Shown here piece after piece: positions 10,441 through 23,480 of a stretch of 64,000 bases of DNA (the stretch's first letter is position 1; each line of letters starts with the position of its first letter). The notes under the pieces are model-generated. The model ran no database searches. It was given only the letters and a program-made list of their open reading frames with translations, and was not told the origin of the DNA. This DNA is from Trematomus loennbergii. Its lineage: Eukaryota > Chordata > Actinopteri > Perciformes > Nototheniidae. The stretch covers positions 1,357,501 to 1,421,500 of the forward strand of contig JAAOOA010000060.1 in the NCBI GenBank assembly GCA_012861695.1, read 5' to 3'. Made by a program: the position numbers and the translations under genes.

Positions 10441-10610
10441 TTTCCTATTTAAAACCATAATTACGGTTGAAAAACAGGCCCCGACTAAAGCCCCTAGCTC
10501 TGAAAACAATCTAGTCACCTACATAAGCGTCGCCAATGTTCAACAGACAATGGCCGTAGAGACAGGGTATACAGACACCAATTCATGGGTAGACTGGGAA
10601 GTGTAAGGAA
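10441..10610 (+). other. Possible retroviral envelope fragment (weak)
   Basis: One frame is open for about 53 codons up to a stop at about 10,604. It ends with a Tyr-Thr-Asp-Thr-Asn-Ser-Trp segment and, in the next frame, an acidic Cys-x2-Cys piece. The position downstream of integrase fits envelope, but no surface or transmembrane landmark is certain. Confidence 0.3.
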
Positions 10611-11423
10611 AACAAGCAAGAAGACTGTGTGGCTTGTGCCTTTTTTATCAAATAAAATCAGTGATGTGCATTATTATCACAATATCACATGTGGTATGTT
10701 GACAGGGTGTTTTTACTCTTTTGATTTTCTATTGGATTTTAAACAATTGTTTCAACCACCACTATCTCATCTAATCTAATATTGTGTCAGGGTGGATAAT
10801 TCCACAGGTTAATATCTGAAATGGTGCTTCAGGAGTTTGATATTCTGACAGGTTCACTGTGTCCATACACCTTTTAACTTCATTAAATTTAAAAGTCATG
10901 ACTTTAATTATCAGATCTATGAAATGTCATTGTGTAAATGTCTTTAAATGCCACTTGCTACCTTCCTGTAACCCCTTGAGCTCTAAATGACAAAGAAAAA
11001 AAAATGAAAAGACCACTCAGTCCACCACAAAAGGTCAATTAGACACATTATCAGTACATACAGCGAGTAACAGTGGAGAATCTGATTAGATTTAACAAGC
11101 TGAAAAGTGGCAAATTGATAAAAATCTTTATTTCATTACATTTTTTTGCACAAGAAAAAAAGTTATTTCGGTTTCCATTCTCCCTGATAAACAAAAATTA
11201 CTACATTTACACCACACACTGTTGACATATTGTACAGTCAGCACACAACTAAATGAAGAAGAAATCTGAAATGTGAAAATTAATGTTGCATAAACTGTGG
11301 ATTGCCTCACAATATTAGTTCCAGAATGATACAAACTGTTCCCTTATCGAGCTTTTAATCCAATAGGTTGCATAATGCAGAGCACATCCCTAGTGCATTC
11401 GAACCATTTAACTCTCATACATA
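10611..11423. other. AT-rich sequence with nothing recognised
   Basis: I see no coding frame with family similarity and no clear repeat structure. Short poly-A and poly-T runs are present. Confidence 0.5.
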
Positions 11424-13560
11424 CAGGGTTGGGAGGGTTACTTTTGTAAATGTAATCAGTTACTGATTACTGAATACATGGCTCTGAAAGTAATCCGAAT
11501 ACAGTTACAGTTACGTGTCTTAAAAAAGTAACGTAATCAGATTACTTTAGATTACTTTTGGATTACTTTCTTTTTCCATCACAGATGGGTTATGTTTTGG
11601 TGAACAGGAGACAAAAAAAGCAAAAGGAAACTGAACGTGTTTTTACTGTTTTAATGGCTTATCAAGAGCACAACTGAAACATAACATCTGAAACGATGTA
11701 ACAACATAATACACTTTTTGGGATGCAGCTTGGGATGTGAGGAGTGAGGGACACGCTTAGAACGGGCGTGTCGCCTTCTGTCCTGCCATGTTGGCAGGAC
11801 ATGAATTAAATGAAAACAAAAATAAAACATTTGATCTCAGGTTTCGGGTGTCAATTTCACTCTACACAGTGGTGATTGCTGTTGTAGCGTACAGGAGCAC
11901 CTGCTCAAAGTGTTCATCGGTCATGCGATTGCGTTGGGAGTGAACAGGTTGCCACCGTGGCTGAAGAGACGCTCCACAGCAGCACTTGAGGGCAAAGTGG
12001 TGTTGTATTTAATGAAGACCTGCTTAACGGTGGGGAAGTCCTCTAGTGCACCCACTTCTTGTTGTGCCCTCCAGATATTTTCTGACCTCTTCAGGTGGGC
12101 AGTGCTGGTTTCTCTGTTGGCTCCAGGACCGTAGCCGAAGAAATCCTCCTCTCCAGATTCACTGGAGGCAGGAGCAGCAGCTGTTGTGTTCACGGCTGGT
12201 TCCATATTTAACGCCTCAGCCACCAGCATTCTGCGGACATCTTCCTTTTCCTCTTCAGGCAGCCACCACAAACGAAACTGAGGGCTTGATGCTGTCGCCA
12301 AATTAGCCTCGCGACTTGAAAACCACTTCTGGAAGCGAGAATCGATTGCATTGATAACAGTTTCAATGACTTCTGAGAAGAAGCGCACATGAGGTTTCTT
12401 GTCAGACAGTTTCTTCAAGGTCTGCAATGCTGGAATTACAAGTCCAAGAAAGCACTTTGTTTCCCCTTGAAGAAGGTCAAGGGCACACGCAAGTGGCTTG
12501 AGTACTTCTGCATATTCATTCAGGAATGTCAACTCATTTGCTAGCAGCTTTGGAACTGCAAGGCGCTCACAAACCTCTGCCAGTTGTGCATCTGTAAGTG
12601 ACACAATCTTCTGAACTGCATTGTACTCCGAATTCCACCGTGTCACACAGGGAATGATCAATTTCATTTTCCCAATCTCCTCCACTGCCTCTGCCGCCAA
12701 AGGTGATCTGTGAGCCTTATTCCAGATTGCAGAACACTTAGCCATGGCACTGTAGAAGAGTTTGCGTGTTGCCCCCTGTGACACAGCCCGCTCCAGATCT
12801 TTAGAGGCAATGAGGTTTAAAGTGTGTGATGCACAGCGCTGGTGTGGAGGCAGACAAAACTGGAGTCCCTCATCCTCACCTTCCCCATCAAGAATGGCAC
12901 CGACATCCTCAAACCCAACATCTTCATTGCCATCTTGACCGCTTCTTCAACCTCCTCCCTCGGTCCGAATTCTCTGAAGGCCTGCACAAAGTTACTGCCA
13001 TTGTCAGTGACTGTCGCCTGCACTTTTCTTTCAATGTTAAACATCTCGTGAATTTGTTGGATTTTTTCTGCAATGACGTCATATGTGTGACGGCCCTTTA
13101 TTCTGGCACATGCAAGTGCTACTGACTTTCTCTCCAGATCTTGCCCCTCTATCCAATGACATGTCATGCCGAAAAAGCTCCGATTGTGTGCTGTCCAGAT
13201 GTCAGCAGTTGTGCACACATATGATACCGTCTGGAGCTTTTCTGTCAGCTTTTCCTTCATGGCAAGGAATCCATCTTCAATTCTTCTCATCAGGCTTTTC
13301 GGCACATGACCGTTTCCCCTCCACTTATACCCTCAATCAGGTTCCGAAAGGCAGGTTGTTCCAAGAGGGAAAAGGACTGCACATCTTGGATGATGAAATT
13401 GAAGATGAGAGCATTCACTTTGCTCTGTGTGGTTTGATTCATGAATGTGTCCAGTCTTGGTTGTTTAGGTTGTGGTCTCTGTTCTTGATCGTCTGAGGTC
13501 CTTTTGGGTGGAATCTTCTCATACACACCAGCATGTTTTCTCTGTAACAAACAAAACATT
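11424..13560 (-). mobile_element. hAT DNA transposon (hAT-G), minus strand, one end found
   Basis: The left end reads CAGGGTTGGGAGGGTTAC, a typical hAT terminal sequence, followed by GTAATC-rich repeats common next to hAT ends. A transposase gene runs on the minus strand with its C-terminus nearest this end. The matching right terminus and an 8-bp duplication (left flank CATACATA) were not found, so the 5' side is lost or decayed. Confidence 0.7.
11862..13559 (-). pseudogene. hAT transposase (BED-type family), frameshifted
   Basis: Three minus-strand blocks join. 13559-13290 holds the linker after a BED finger (RKHAGVYEK). 13305-12817 holds the first part of the RNase H-like core (TADIWTAHNRSFFGMTCHWI and TVTDNGSNFVQA). 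12784-11921 holds the insertion domain and the C-terminal dimerisation domain (PSSAAVERLFSHGGNLFTP). Frameshifts lie near 13,300, 12,900-12,800 and 11,930. After the last, the C-terminus continues to a stop at 11862-11864. Just upstream of the first block is TTTGTTACAG, a plausible splice acceptor, so the BED finger probably sat on an earlier exon that is not visible. The transposase cuts and pastes the element; this copy is inactive. Confidence 0.8.
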
Positions 13561-14539
13561 TAAACATATTACATACTAGATTGCCTATCCAGCCAAATAC
13601 CACTATATACACTTCTGAAAACCACAAATAATACTATAGGCTACTAATGTCTAGTATTAGGCTACACCATTTTCTTTCTATGCCAATTCAATTTAAATGT
13701 TTTCCCATTTATCTTAGATTATTTGTACATTCAACACTTAAAAACAAAGATTACATAGACTGGAAACCAGACGAATGTGAGAGCATTTCATTTGCTCTTC
13801 CACATTAGTCTGGCCCCACTCCATATGAATGATATGAAGTCCGTTTTTCGAGATAGTTACCGGTGCGCCAAGGAGGAAGTGAAGTGGAGCACACAGGAGA
13901 CAACCATTTCATTGCAGACTGTTATGTTTATGTGGGAAATTACAGTGCATACATTATTTGAGATATATTTCGAACTCAGACTTCATTTTAAGGACATGTC
14001 GGCCAGGGTGTAAAGCTATATTTGTTTAAGCACCGGATTGACAAAACAGGAGAGTGTGTGAACCAGTCTGCCTTGATCTATGAATTCATGTCCGGGACTC
14101 ACAGTACCTGCTGCCCACAGCTGGTTTATAGAAGTAAAACTATGAAGGTAGATATGGTGCAAAATGAAACCTGATGTGAGTACTTGCAGAAAAAAATCTG
14201 AGCTTGTGTGCATACATTTACACTTGTATAAAATATCCACGTATCTGTGAACCAAATTTGAAGTCACAGAATAAAAAAAAGGTTTTGTAGCTTGTAGAAA
14301 AAAATTAACTTAGTGATGAAATGTTCACTTGCAGAAAAATATATATTTTTTAAATATATTTTCCATTACAACTGCAACTTAGTTATTACAACCTCTCAAA
14401 TCAGTCATTACAACTTCACGAATCTGCTCTGTGGCAGTATAAATCGACAAATCTGCGGCCTTGACTTTTGCTACACTTCTTGCGATGAATGTGTCGCAAA
14501 AGTAATTTTCACCTGTAGATGTGGGGGGAGGGAGGGGGG
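13561..14539. other. Unassigned sequence
   Basis: No convincing coding region or repeat. ORFs of 60-120 codons here have no recognisable family. Confidence 0.45.
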
Positions 14540-14717
14540 TTGGAGCGAAGGGGCGGAGCTATCAGAACGACGAGGCTCGGGTCAGTCACACAGTCACAGC
14601 CATAGTCAGGTCGAACCGGATGACTGCGGGGCTAACGGTCCGTGTCTTCATGCTTATATCGGACTATTGTGACTCGCTCTGCGGTTAAAACAGACGGTGC
14701 ATGAATGCGGTTTTGCG
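14540..14717 (+). promoter_or_regulatory. Possible GC-box promoter and first exon
   Basis: A locally GC-rich stretch holds GGGGCGGAGC at about 14,550, which is an Sp1-type box. It is followed by a transcript-like segment ending in a consensus splice donor, GCG|GTAAGTG, at 14,717/14,718. A matching acceptor with a pyrimidine tract (TCTCTTCTCCTGCAG) ends at 16,743. No ATG-led ORF of note lies between, so the exon would be 5' UTR. No host gene can be named. Confidence 0.25.
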
Positions 14718-15039
14718 GTAAGTGAATTCGAGTACTTATTTATGTGTTTATGATTTAAATCAGCTACGTAATGAATGTTAAGGCTTGGGTTAGCGTGTAA
14801 GCGAGTGGTAGCTACATCTGTGCTAACGATGCTAATCGTAGCCTGCAAGTTAAAACCATAGACTGTATATATGAAGGTTAAAACGAATTAGACAAGTGTT
14901 AAGCGTTAAGTGGGATAATACTGTAGAACAAATGGCTTCTGTTTGAGGTTGATAAAATAAGGTCATCCTTGTAACTTAGAGAGATATTTTATTATGTAGG
15001 TAGGAAATTCTAGGAACTGTATGCATCGCTAAGGTTAAT
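14718..15039. other. Unassigned sequence
   Basis: No gene or repeat recognised. If the exon model upstream were right, this would be intron. Confidence 0.4.
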
Positions 15040-15043
15040 TTAA

Positions 15044-15523
15044 AGTGGACCTATCATGCTATATTTGAATAATATAGTGTAGGACCATAAGGCATATTTA
15101 TACTTTTTTTTTTCAAAATACCAAACAGATCATGCATTTTAGCCATGCCTCATTTCGCTCAATTTGAAAAATGTTAGCTCTGTTTTTGCAAGGGTTGATT
15201 CTGTGAGCAACAGCACCATCTAGAGGCCTGGCATATGTACTACAACGTCTCCAGCGCTTTCTAACGGCAATGCCGTGGTTGTCTCCTCCTGATTGGTGGA
15301 GTTGGCCCAATAGCCGTAGCGCCACCGTCCTGACGTCAGTAAAGTGTTCAAATCTGGATCAGTTTTTATCAAATCCGTTGCAGCCCCTTTTTTAGAGATT
15401 TGGGTATGGAGGAAAATAGAGAGGGTTGTGTTTTCTGACACTTGGTGAGTTCCCTGGAACACCGGGGACACATATTCATGTATAAAAGACGTACAAAAGT
15501 GCATTTTGCATGATAGGTCCCCT
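15044..15523. mobile_element. TTAA-flanked MITE, family 1, short copy
   Basis: The ends are AGTGGACCTATCATGC and GCATGATAGGTCCCCT, inverted repeats flanked by TTAA on both sides (15040-15043 and 15524-15527). TTAA duplication points to the piggyBac or Kolobok type. The interior matches the 60.5-61.9 kb copy in reverse orientation and lacks about 500 bp found there. It has no transposase. Confidence 0.8.
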
Positions 15524-15527
15524 TTAA

Positions 15528-17176
<1,649 letters not shown>

Positions 17177-17570
17177 GGGGGGTGCGAGTGTCTGTGGGGG
17201 TGCGTGTTGCTGTAAGTTGGAGATGGATGTATGTGTTTCCATCTCCTTCCATGTTCCCATCTCAATTGGAAATGAAGTTGCTTGAATCTATAGTCTCAAA
17301 CTTACCACACACACAAACTACACCACACACACACAGCTTACATTTGCCCGCCACCCACTAAATCACTCACTTTCTTTCGTAGTTTTTCTACTTCCTGTGT
17401 TGTGTAGTACACCTTTAGCAGAACAACCTTTTTGACCTACACTAGCTGTTCATGTAACAAACTGTAAACAACCTCCATCATAATCAACAACCAAGATGAC
17501 AATGATTTTTGCAATTCACAACGAGTTGGCATTAAAAGCACTGCTTTTCTCCAGGTTTTTTGGGCAACCA
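17177..17570. other. Unassigned sequence
   Basis: Short CACACA stretches occur at 17,308-17,335. No gene is recognised. Confidence 0.4.
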
Positions 17571-17708
17571 GCCTTTACTGTAAAGACAGAATTGAAGACA
17601 GAGGGGATGACCTGCGGCATATGGTTTCAGACCGGATTTGAACATGAGTGTTCTGCTTGGCCCCGCTACTTGGGCTGCCAGCTCTACCAATTGAGATATA
17701 CTCCAGCC
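17571..17708 (-). mobile_element. tRNA-derived SINE, minus strand
   Basis: On the minus strand the head reads CTCAATTGGTAGAGC (box A-like) and GTTCAAATCC (box B-like) about 40 bases apart. The body that follows has GCCGCAGGTCATCCCCTCTG, a motif of a common fish tRNA-SINE. It is not a functional tRNA gene because the anticodon arm and acceptor pairing are not preserved. Confidence 0.6.
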
Positions 17709-17743
17709 CTTCTCCAAATGTTTTATGTATTTGATCAATTTTA

Positions 17744-18090
17744 TGTATTTGATCAATCACATTTTATTTAGATAGCCCAATATCATAAAATAACACAATT
17801 GTGTGTTTACAGTACAGCATACAAGACCCTCTGTCCTGAGCCCCTCATAGCGCACAAGAAAAAACTCCCCAATGAAAAATAAAATGGGAGGAACCTCAGA
17901 AGAATAGTTTTCCCAGGACAAACAGATGTGTGATAGATTTCATGTCTGCAGATTAAAAAACATTATAAAATTATAACAATCATCAGATTGTCAGATAAAA
18001 AGATAATGTAAGCAGTACAAACGATGGATCCAGGAGGATGTCAAAAATCTTCCAGGTGCCACCTAAATAAATGTACGTAGCTGCTACATT
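17744..18090 (-). mobile_element. LINE 3' UTR remnant (same group as 6.3-9.1 kb)
   Basis: On the minus strand it reads a GAGGTTCCTCCCATTTTA-like block, then an ACAGAGGGTCTTG block, then ATTGGGCTATCTAAATAAAA at the 3' end. These correspond in order to the 3' UTR at 6.33-6.62 kb. There is no coding part. Confidence 0.55.
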
Positions 18091-18384
18091 TCTCATCATA
18101 ACATTTAAAGAACTAAAGTAATACATCAATGACAGATTAAGATAGTTACCTTAAGATATTCCTAACTTCTCAACATGTGAAAAAGCTTATCAGGTATCTG
18201 AGACTGCAAGGCTTGGAGAAACAGTAGTGTGAATACCAGTCAGATGATCCACCATCATTTTCAGCAGGTTAAAAGTTGGCCAATTAAACCGGACTACAAC
18301 TCAAATCTTAAAATCATGGTGTTTAATGACACAGCAAGTCCAATTAAAATATGACCTATGTTTTATTTTAGATGGTTAAATTAC

Positions 18385-18560
18385 GTTAGAAAGCCTCAGG
18401 GGGCTTTACAATCTGTGCAGCATTCAATGCCTCTGTCCTGAGACCCTTGCAACGGACAAGGAATAATATTTAAGAAAAAGACGGAAGAAGGTAGTTCCAA
18501 AAAGATGTCAACTGTTTCCATGTGGTGACAAAAAGAATAACATGTGCAGAACAATGGCAA
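18385..18560 (-). mobile_element. LINE 3' UTR remnant, second piece
   Basis: It contains CTCAGGGGGCTTTACAATCT and CCTCTGTCCTGAGACCCTTG, the antisense of the same LINE-type 3' UTR. Confidence 0.5.
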
Positions 18561-18589
18561 CAGGCCCAGCCAAGACAGCGTAAAAATAC

Positions 18590-18940
18590 TCGGCTACAAG
18601 TAAAAGTCCTGACATAACTAAAAGTACAAAAGTATATGCATACAAATATACTTTGAGTAACAAAAATAAGTACTCGTTACGCGGAATGGTACAAATAAGC
18701 CCCAGATATTTTAAATTATTGTTTTATAAATATTCATACATGGGGGAACACATGATGCATAATGTGTTCATTAAAAGTGAAGTTTATTTGAATTATTTTA
18801 TATTCTACTGGCTAGCTATGATAAAATGTTGTATTTTGTATTTAAAATCTTAATGTGCAAAGTATCTAACTAAATGGATGGAAAGCAGTGGAGTAAAAAC
18901 TATGATATTTGCCAACAGAATATAGTAGAGCAAAAATATA
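18590..18940. repeat. Dispersed repeat with AAGTAAAAGT/AGTACAAAAGTA motifs
   Basis: The text CAAGTAAAAGTCCTGACAT ... AGTGGAGTAAAAACTATGATA resembles a fish repeat built on AAGTAAAAGTACAA units. Related sequence (TTTACTCCACTACATTTAGT) lies at about 20,573. No termini are resolved. Confidence 0.4.
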
Positions 18941-20405
18941 TAGCAGCAAAATGAGAAATTTGATAAATGCATTTAAGTGACATTAGTCCATACAGATAGA
19001 AAGAAGGAGAGAGTTTTTCTGCACAGATCCAAGGCACGCCTGAGCCAGCCCTAACTATAAGCCTTATCAAATATGAGGTCATAAACCTACTCTTAATGTG
19101 GAGAAATGGTTAAATAGTAGAGAAACATATAAACTGAAGAATCTGGCTCCCTAAACACTTTTTGAGATAATACCAGCACAAACCCAGCATTTTGAGAGCA
19201 GTGCTCTATAGTGGGTGATAGGGTATGAATCCTTTCAGTCAACATGGTGCTTACAATAAAGGGCTTACGTTAGCTACAAGTAATGAGCTTTTAGCCTTTG
19301 TGACGTTCAAACCCAACTGGGCACAAACTTTACGTTATGCTTATTTTTGCATATGTACCTAAAAAAACACAGAATACCTCTGCTTTTTTACATTAATGTT
19401 AAATAATACAGGAACAAAGTTCACATGTTGAGCATGGTTTTGAATGGGCATTTTCACATGTTCAATTTCAACCCTGTCTCCTAAAAATTACGTTCCCACA
19501 GAACTAAACTGCATTCTCAATTACGTTTAGCTAGAAACATATGTTCTCCACGTTACGTTTGTTATGAACGTATCTTAAATACGGTTATTTTCTACATATC
19601 TTTGCCATTTATTGTCTTGCTTATAATAATGATAATAGTAATTTATAAATATCATTTTAGAGCACACATTTGAAATCGACGATCGGGCTCGATATATGGT
19701 TCAATTAAAATCAGTAGGCGAGGGTGTAATTTCAACACAGTCTCAAAGGCAATGTGAGCGTCCATTCCCATTGGATAACGGAGGATTTTACACCCGAAGT
19801 AACTATTCTCCTTACTGTCGATTGATTTTACAGTGATATCTGCACTACTCATCAACTCAAAAACATCAGATTATCCTTGTTAATTACACAACATTGATTG
19901 GTTTAAATTGTGTACAATACTTTTGTATTTTTCCCCTTCGATTCGGAGAAACAAATATTTTTTCGGAGTTTAGGATGGCAGAAGACACTACACTACCCAG
20001 AATCCTCAGCTAACGTTTGGGACTACACCATGTGCTTTGCTTGACAAACCCCGTGATTAGTCTTCAAGCTCTGTGATTGGATTGGAGTGGCAGTGCGCGA
20101 AGTTTACGCAGAGCGTCAAACAGCACTTTGAAATGGAATGAAACCCATTAACGGCACACTATTCAAAACAGGAATCGAACGTGTCCTACCCCCCCCCCCC
20201 TTAGGTTACAGGCTCCTCCAACAGTGCAACACAATAAAACAGATACACAGAAAAAATAGTGCAAGTAAATACAAAAGAAAAATAGTAAAAAGTGAAATAG
20301 TGCAATAAGAGTCTATATACAAGTGATTGGAATATGATATATTAGACAAATAATTTCTAAGTAGCAGCCAGATGAATGTTATGGATGTTGTTTCAAAGTT
20401 CAGGT
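18941..20405. other. Mostly unassigned; LINE UTR scrap near 18,960-19,090
   Basis: The scrap (AACTATAAGCCTTATCAAATA) resembles a fish LINE 3' UTR in antisense. The rest shows nothing I can identify. A run of 13 C lies at about 20,190. Confidence 0.4.
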
Positions 20406-20407
20406 GT

Positions 20408-20533
20408 TTAATAGTCTTATGGCCTGTGGGATGAAGCTGTCCCTGAGTCTGGTGGTTTTAGTCCGGATGCTGCGGTACCGCCTGCCAGACGGCAGCAGAC
20501 AGAACAGTTTGTGGCTGGGGTGATGGGGTTTTT
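20408..20533 (-). pseudogene. LINE reverse transcriptase C-terminal scrap
   Basis: On the minus strand one frame reads HPSHKLFCLLPSGRRYRSIR then TTRLRDSFIPQAIRLLNT and a stop. LLPSGRRYRS...SFIPQAIRLLN is a characteristic C-terminal end of one group of fish LINE polyproteins. Only about 42 codons remain. Confidence 0.6.
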
Positions 20534-21341
20534 TATAATCCTGAGGGCTTTCTTTAAGGTTAACCTGGTATCTTTACTCCACTACATTTAGTTTAGTTAC
20601 TTTGCAGATTCTGATTAATGATGTGAAATCTAAACAACCCTTAAATCAGACTTCAGTTACACCCGAGTAAAATTCAGGGAAAGGTGATTGTCAAGTGCCA
20701 ACAATCAGTTGAGATATTTGATAGTTGGTGCTTGAGAAGACTAAACATTTATCTGCAGATACCTATAAAGTATATTCATTACTCGTTATTCTCTACTAAT
20801 AGTTAATTAAAGACTGTATATAATGGCTATTTTGCACATCCCTTTCAAGATTTCATGATTTTCTAAGGTTTATTGACATATCATATACACAACTACGGTG
20901 TAGTTATGCAATGAATGAAAAACTTGGGTCACAGGTTCCTCAAGACATCTATCAATATGTGTGTATACCTCCACCATTAAACTGTCAAATTCTGCACATT
21001 TCTTATACTATCTACATACGAGTATAATTAATGTGTATAATATCAGTTAAAATAAGTGCTTCAACATAGTTAACATTGCAGGAAAGCAATATATTAGACC
21101 TTAAGTACTTTGTCAGCTTAATATTTATCCGTCAATACCCCCAAAGCTGTTTTCTTATTGAAAAGACCTTAACCTAAAGCATTCTTTAATGTGTTCTTGA
21201 TATTTTATTTCTATCATTGACCTTCTACTTTCCCCTATTTTGTATGTACTCTTAATATTTTTTTCATCAAATATAACATTCAACAAAAATGCAATAACGT
21301 GCTTTAACCACTAGGCGGTGCCGGTTAAAAAACTGTCAAGT
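20534..21341. other. Repeat scrap then unassigned sequence
   Basis: TTTACTCCACTACATTTAGT at about 20,573 and GTTACTTTGCAGATTCTGAT at about 20,597 belong to the repeat seen at 18.6-18.9 kb. The rest, to 21,341, is AT-rich with no recognised feature. Confidence 0.4.
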
Positions 21342-21345
21342 TTAA

Positions 21346-21966
21346 AGGAGAGGTGTCATGGCCATTTCCACTGATCATAATTCCATTGTTGAGGTCTACT
21401 AAAATAGATTTATACTGTGCATTTTTCCAAACTCACATTGGTTTCTCATACAGCATCTCTGTAAACTACGTGTATTCACTGAATTTCACTCTCTGCCTTT
21501 AATGGCTCGTTGTAGCTCCAATAGCTCCAGCCCCCACCTTCCCTGTGAGCACAGTGTGCTCTGATTGGTCGGGACGTTGTGAATCACGCTGAGCTCCGTG
21601 GAGGTGTTGTTTCCTTGTTTAGGATACATAGCGAAACACAGCCAAACTCATCCTGAGCACACAAACTCACAGCCGAAGTAAAAACAATAAGTGTGGCTTG
21701 ATAAACGCTGTGAGAATGGGTCTGCAGAGAGATTTTCCCAACTGTCTGTTATCAGCCTGCAGCCAGGGAGGAGAAATCAGCAGAGCTGCCTGTGTGTGAG
21801 GAAGTCCGTGGATTGGTCAATTTGGACCAATCAGCTGGGGCTTAACGTAACGGCTCCACGGATTGGTCCACTTGGTTCCGGGTATCGCATGACCGTATCG
21901 CGTCATAGCTCTGGGCGTGGCTACTGGGTATCCCTACGTAGCGATACCCAGGAAGTAAACAATGGA
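21346..21966. mobile_element. TTAA-flanked MITE, family 2, one end only
   Basis: It starts with AGGAGAGGTGTCATGGCC after TTAA at 21342-21345. It matches the reverse complement of the full copy at 28,174-28,898 through GTTTACTTCC-type sequence near 21,955. The far terminus is missing. Confidence 0.7.
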
Positions 21967-22092
21967 AAATTATTATTATTATATTATTTGACATGTTTTA
22001 CTTCTACACATTAATATCTGATTTGTAAAACATCATAGACAGAAAAGGTATAGCCGTCATTTAATGGTAACAGGGTATATGCAGGAATCCTG

Positions 22093-22591
22093 TGTTAGGA
22101 TTATGTTTTAAACAGGACCCAGGCGCAGGCAATGACTGAAGATGTTTAAATGGTTTATTGTTCGGAGACTCAGGCAGGTTTGGAGACTATGGAGGTCCGG
22201 AGTGGAGGTAGGCAGTTCAGGCTGGACTGAGAACAGGGCAGGCAGGTATGGTGAAGGAAGAAGCAGGCAGGTTGGCTGGAAGCTCTGGTGGCCGATGGCT
22301 GAGGGATCACACTGGAAGCACAAGGAGAAACTAATTACAAAAAGTACAGAATAACACGCAGACAGGATAACTGAATTGAGCAGCCAGGAGGATGCAATAC
22401 CACTGGTGTAGAAAACAATCTGGCGGTGAGTTGCTGGGAGACTGGAGTAGATATGCTGTGTCCTGATTGGATTGATGAGGGACAGCTGAGTCGGTCGCCC
22501 AGGTGAGTGCAATCAGGCTGCTGCCTGCAAGGGAAACCACACCCCCTCCACACACAGGGGAACAAACAGGGACACAGTTTGGGCCGTGACA
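22093..22591 (-). repeat. Gypsy 3' LTR (element on minus strand)
   Basis: 499 bp, about 95% alike by eye to the LTR at 25120-25619, with small indels. It begins TGTTAGG and ends GTGACA on the plus strand. Confidence 0.88.
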
Positions 22592-22604
22592 GTACCCCCC
22601 CCCC

Positions 22605-22877
22605 TCAAAGGGAGCCTCCAGGCGAACCACCAGGCTTGTCTGGGTGGTCTCTGTGAAAGTCCCGAATGAGAGAGGGACCTAGAATGAGCTTGCGGGACAC
22701 CCAGCTCCTCTCCTCAGGACCATAACCCTCCCAATCGACCAGATACTGGTACCCACGGCCCCGGCGGCGAATGTCCAACAGCCGTCGGACCGTGTAGGCC
22801 GGGTGGTCATCAATAACAAGGGTGGGTGGAGGGGAGATGGCTGGAGGGCACAAAGGGCTGGAAACACTGGGACACAT
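22605..22877 (-). pseudogene. Gypsy integrase C-terminal chromodomain
   Basis: A 90-codon minus-strand frame contains [20 protein letters not shown] and [13 protein letters not shown], a typical chromodomain of sushi-like chromoviruses. It is thought to bind histone marks and steer integration. It is followed by a Gly/Pro-rich end and a stop just before the polypurine tract. It is separated by a frameshift from the integrase frame upstream (22918-23223). Confidence 0.8.
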
Positions 22878-22917
22878 GAAAGGTAGGGTGAATTCTCATG
22901 AGGGAGGCAGCTTGAGT

Positions 22918-23480
22918 CTAACAGCAGATGGATTGAATGCGCTCGATCACATGGGGCCCAATGAAGTGTGGTTTCAACTTCTTAGACTCAGCTTGTAAAG
23001 AAATATTTTTAGAAGAAAGCCAAACTTTCTGACCTGGTTGGAACTGGGGAGCTGCGGTCCGGTAGCGGTTTGCAATATGCCGATTGCGTTCAGCGGAGCG
23101 GGCATCCTTCCAGATCCTCCGACAACGACGGAGATGGGCTTGGACAGAGGGAACTGCGATCTCGTCCTCTTGGGCTGGGAACAAAGGGGGTTGATATCCA
23201 AGAGAACATTCAAATGGGGACATACCGGTGGCAGCACTAGACAGTGAGTTATGAGCGTATTCAATCCAGGGCAGATGTAAGCTCCAGGAGGTGGGATTCC
23301 GGGAGGTGACACAGCGAAGTGCAGCTCCAAGGTCCTGATTGGCTCTTTCGGCCTGCCCGTTAGTCTGAGGATGATAGCCTGAGGAGAGACTGACAGATGC
23401 TCCAAGTGCTCGACAGAATGCTTTCCATACCTGAGATATGAACTGTGGCCCTCGGTCGGGCGACTGGATGGGAGAGATGC
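22918..23480 (-). pseudogene. Gypsy integrase, second half of catalytic core
   Basis: On the minus strand, shifted frames contain [18 protein letters not shown] sequence near 23,420 and [16 protein letters not shown] near 23,350, where Glu is the last residue of the DDE triad. They continue with [17 protein letters not shown] and [17 protein letters not shown] at 23,223-22,960. The upstream catalytic Asp residues and the zinc domain are missing because of the internal deletion. At least two frameshifts occur. Confidence 0.7.

Larger units (their letters stand above)
9080..10610 (+). mobile_element. Endogenous retrovirus relic (pol fragment)
   Basis: This plus-strand segment holds an RNase H domain, integrase pieces, and a possible fragment of envelope. 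No LTR is visible at either side. The left boundary abuts a LINE in the opposite orientation, and the right side fades into AT-rich DNA near 10,610. Reading frames break repeatedly. The RNase H and integrase style resembles gamma- or epsilon-like fish retroviruses, but I cannot assign a genus. Confidence 0.65.

Noticed and set aside
14313..14672. 119-codon plus-strand ORF with a Ser-His repeat
   Set aside because: No family. The Ser-His part comes from a short CACAGT repeat next to the possible promoter.
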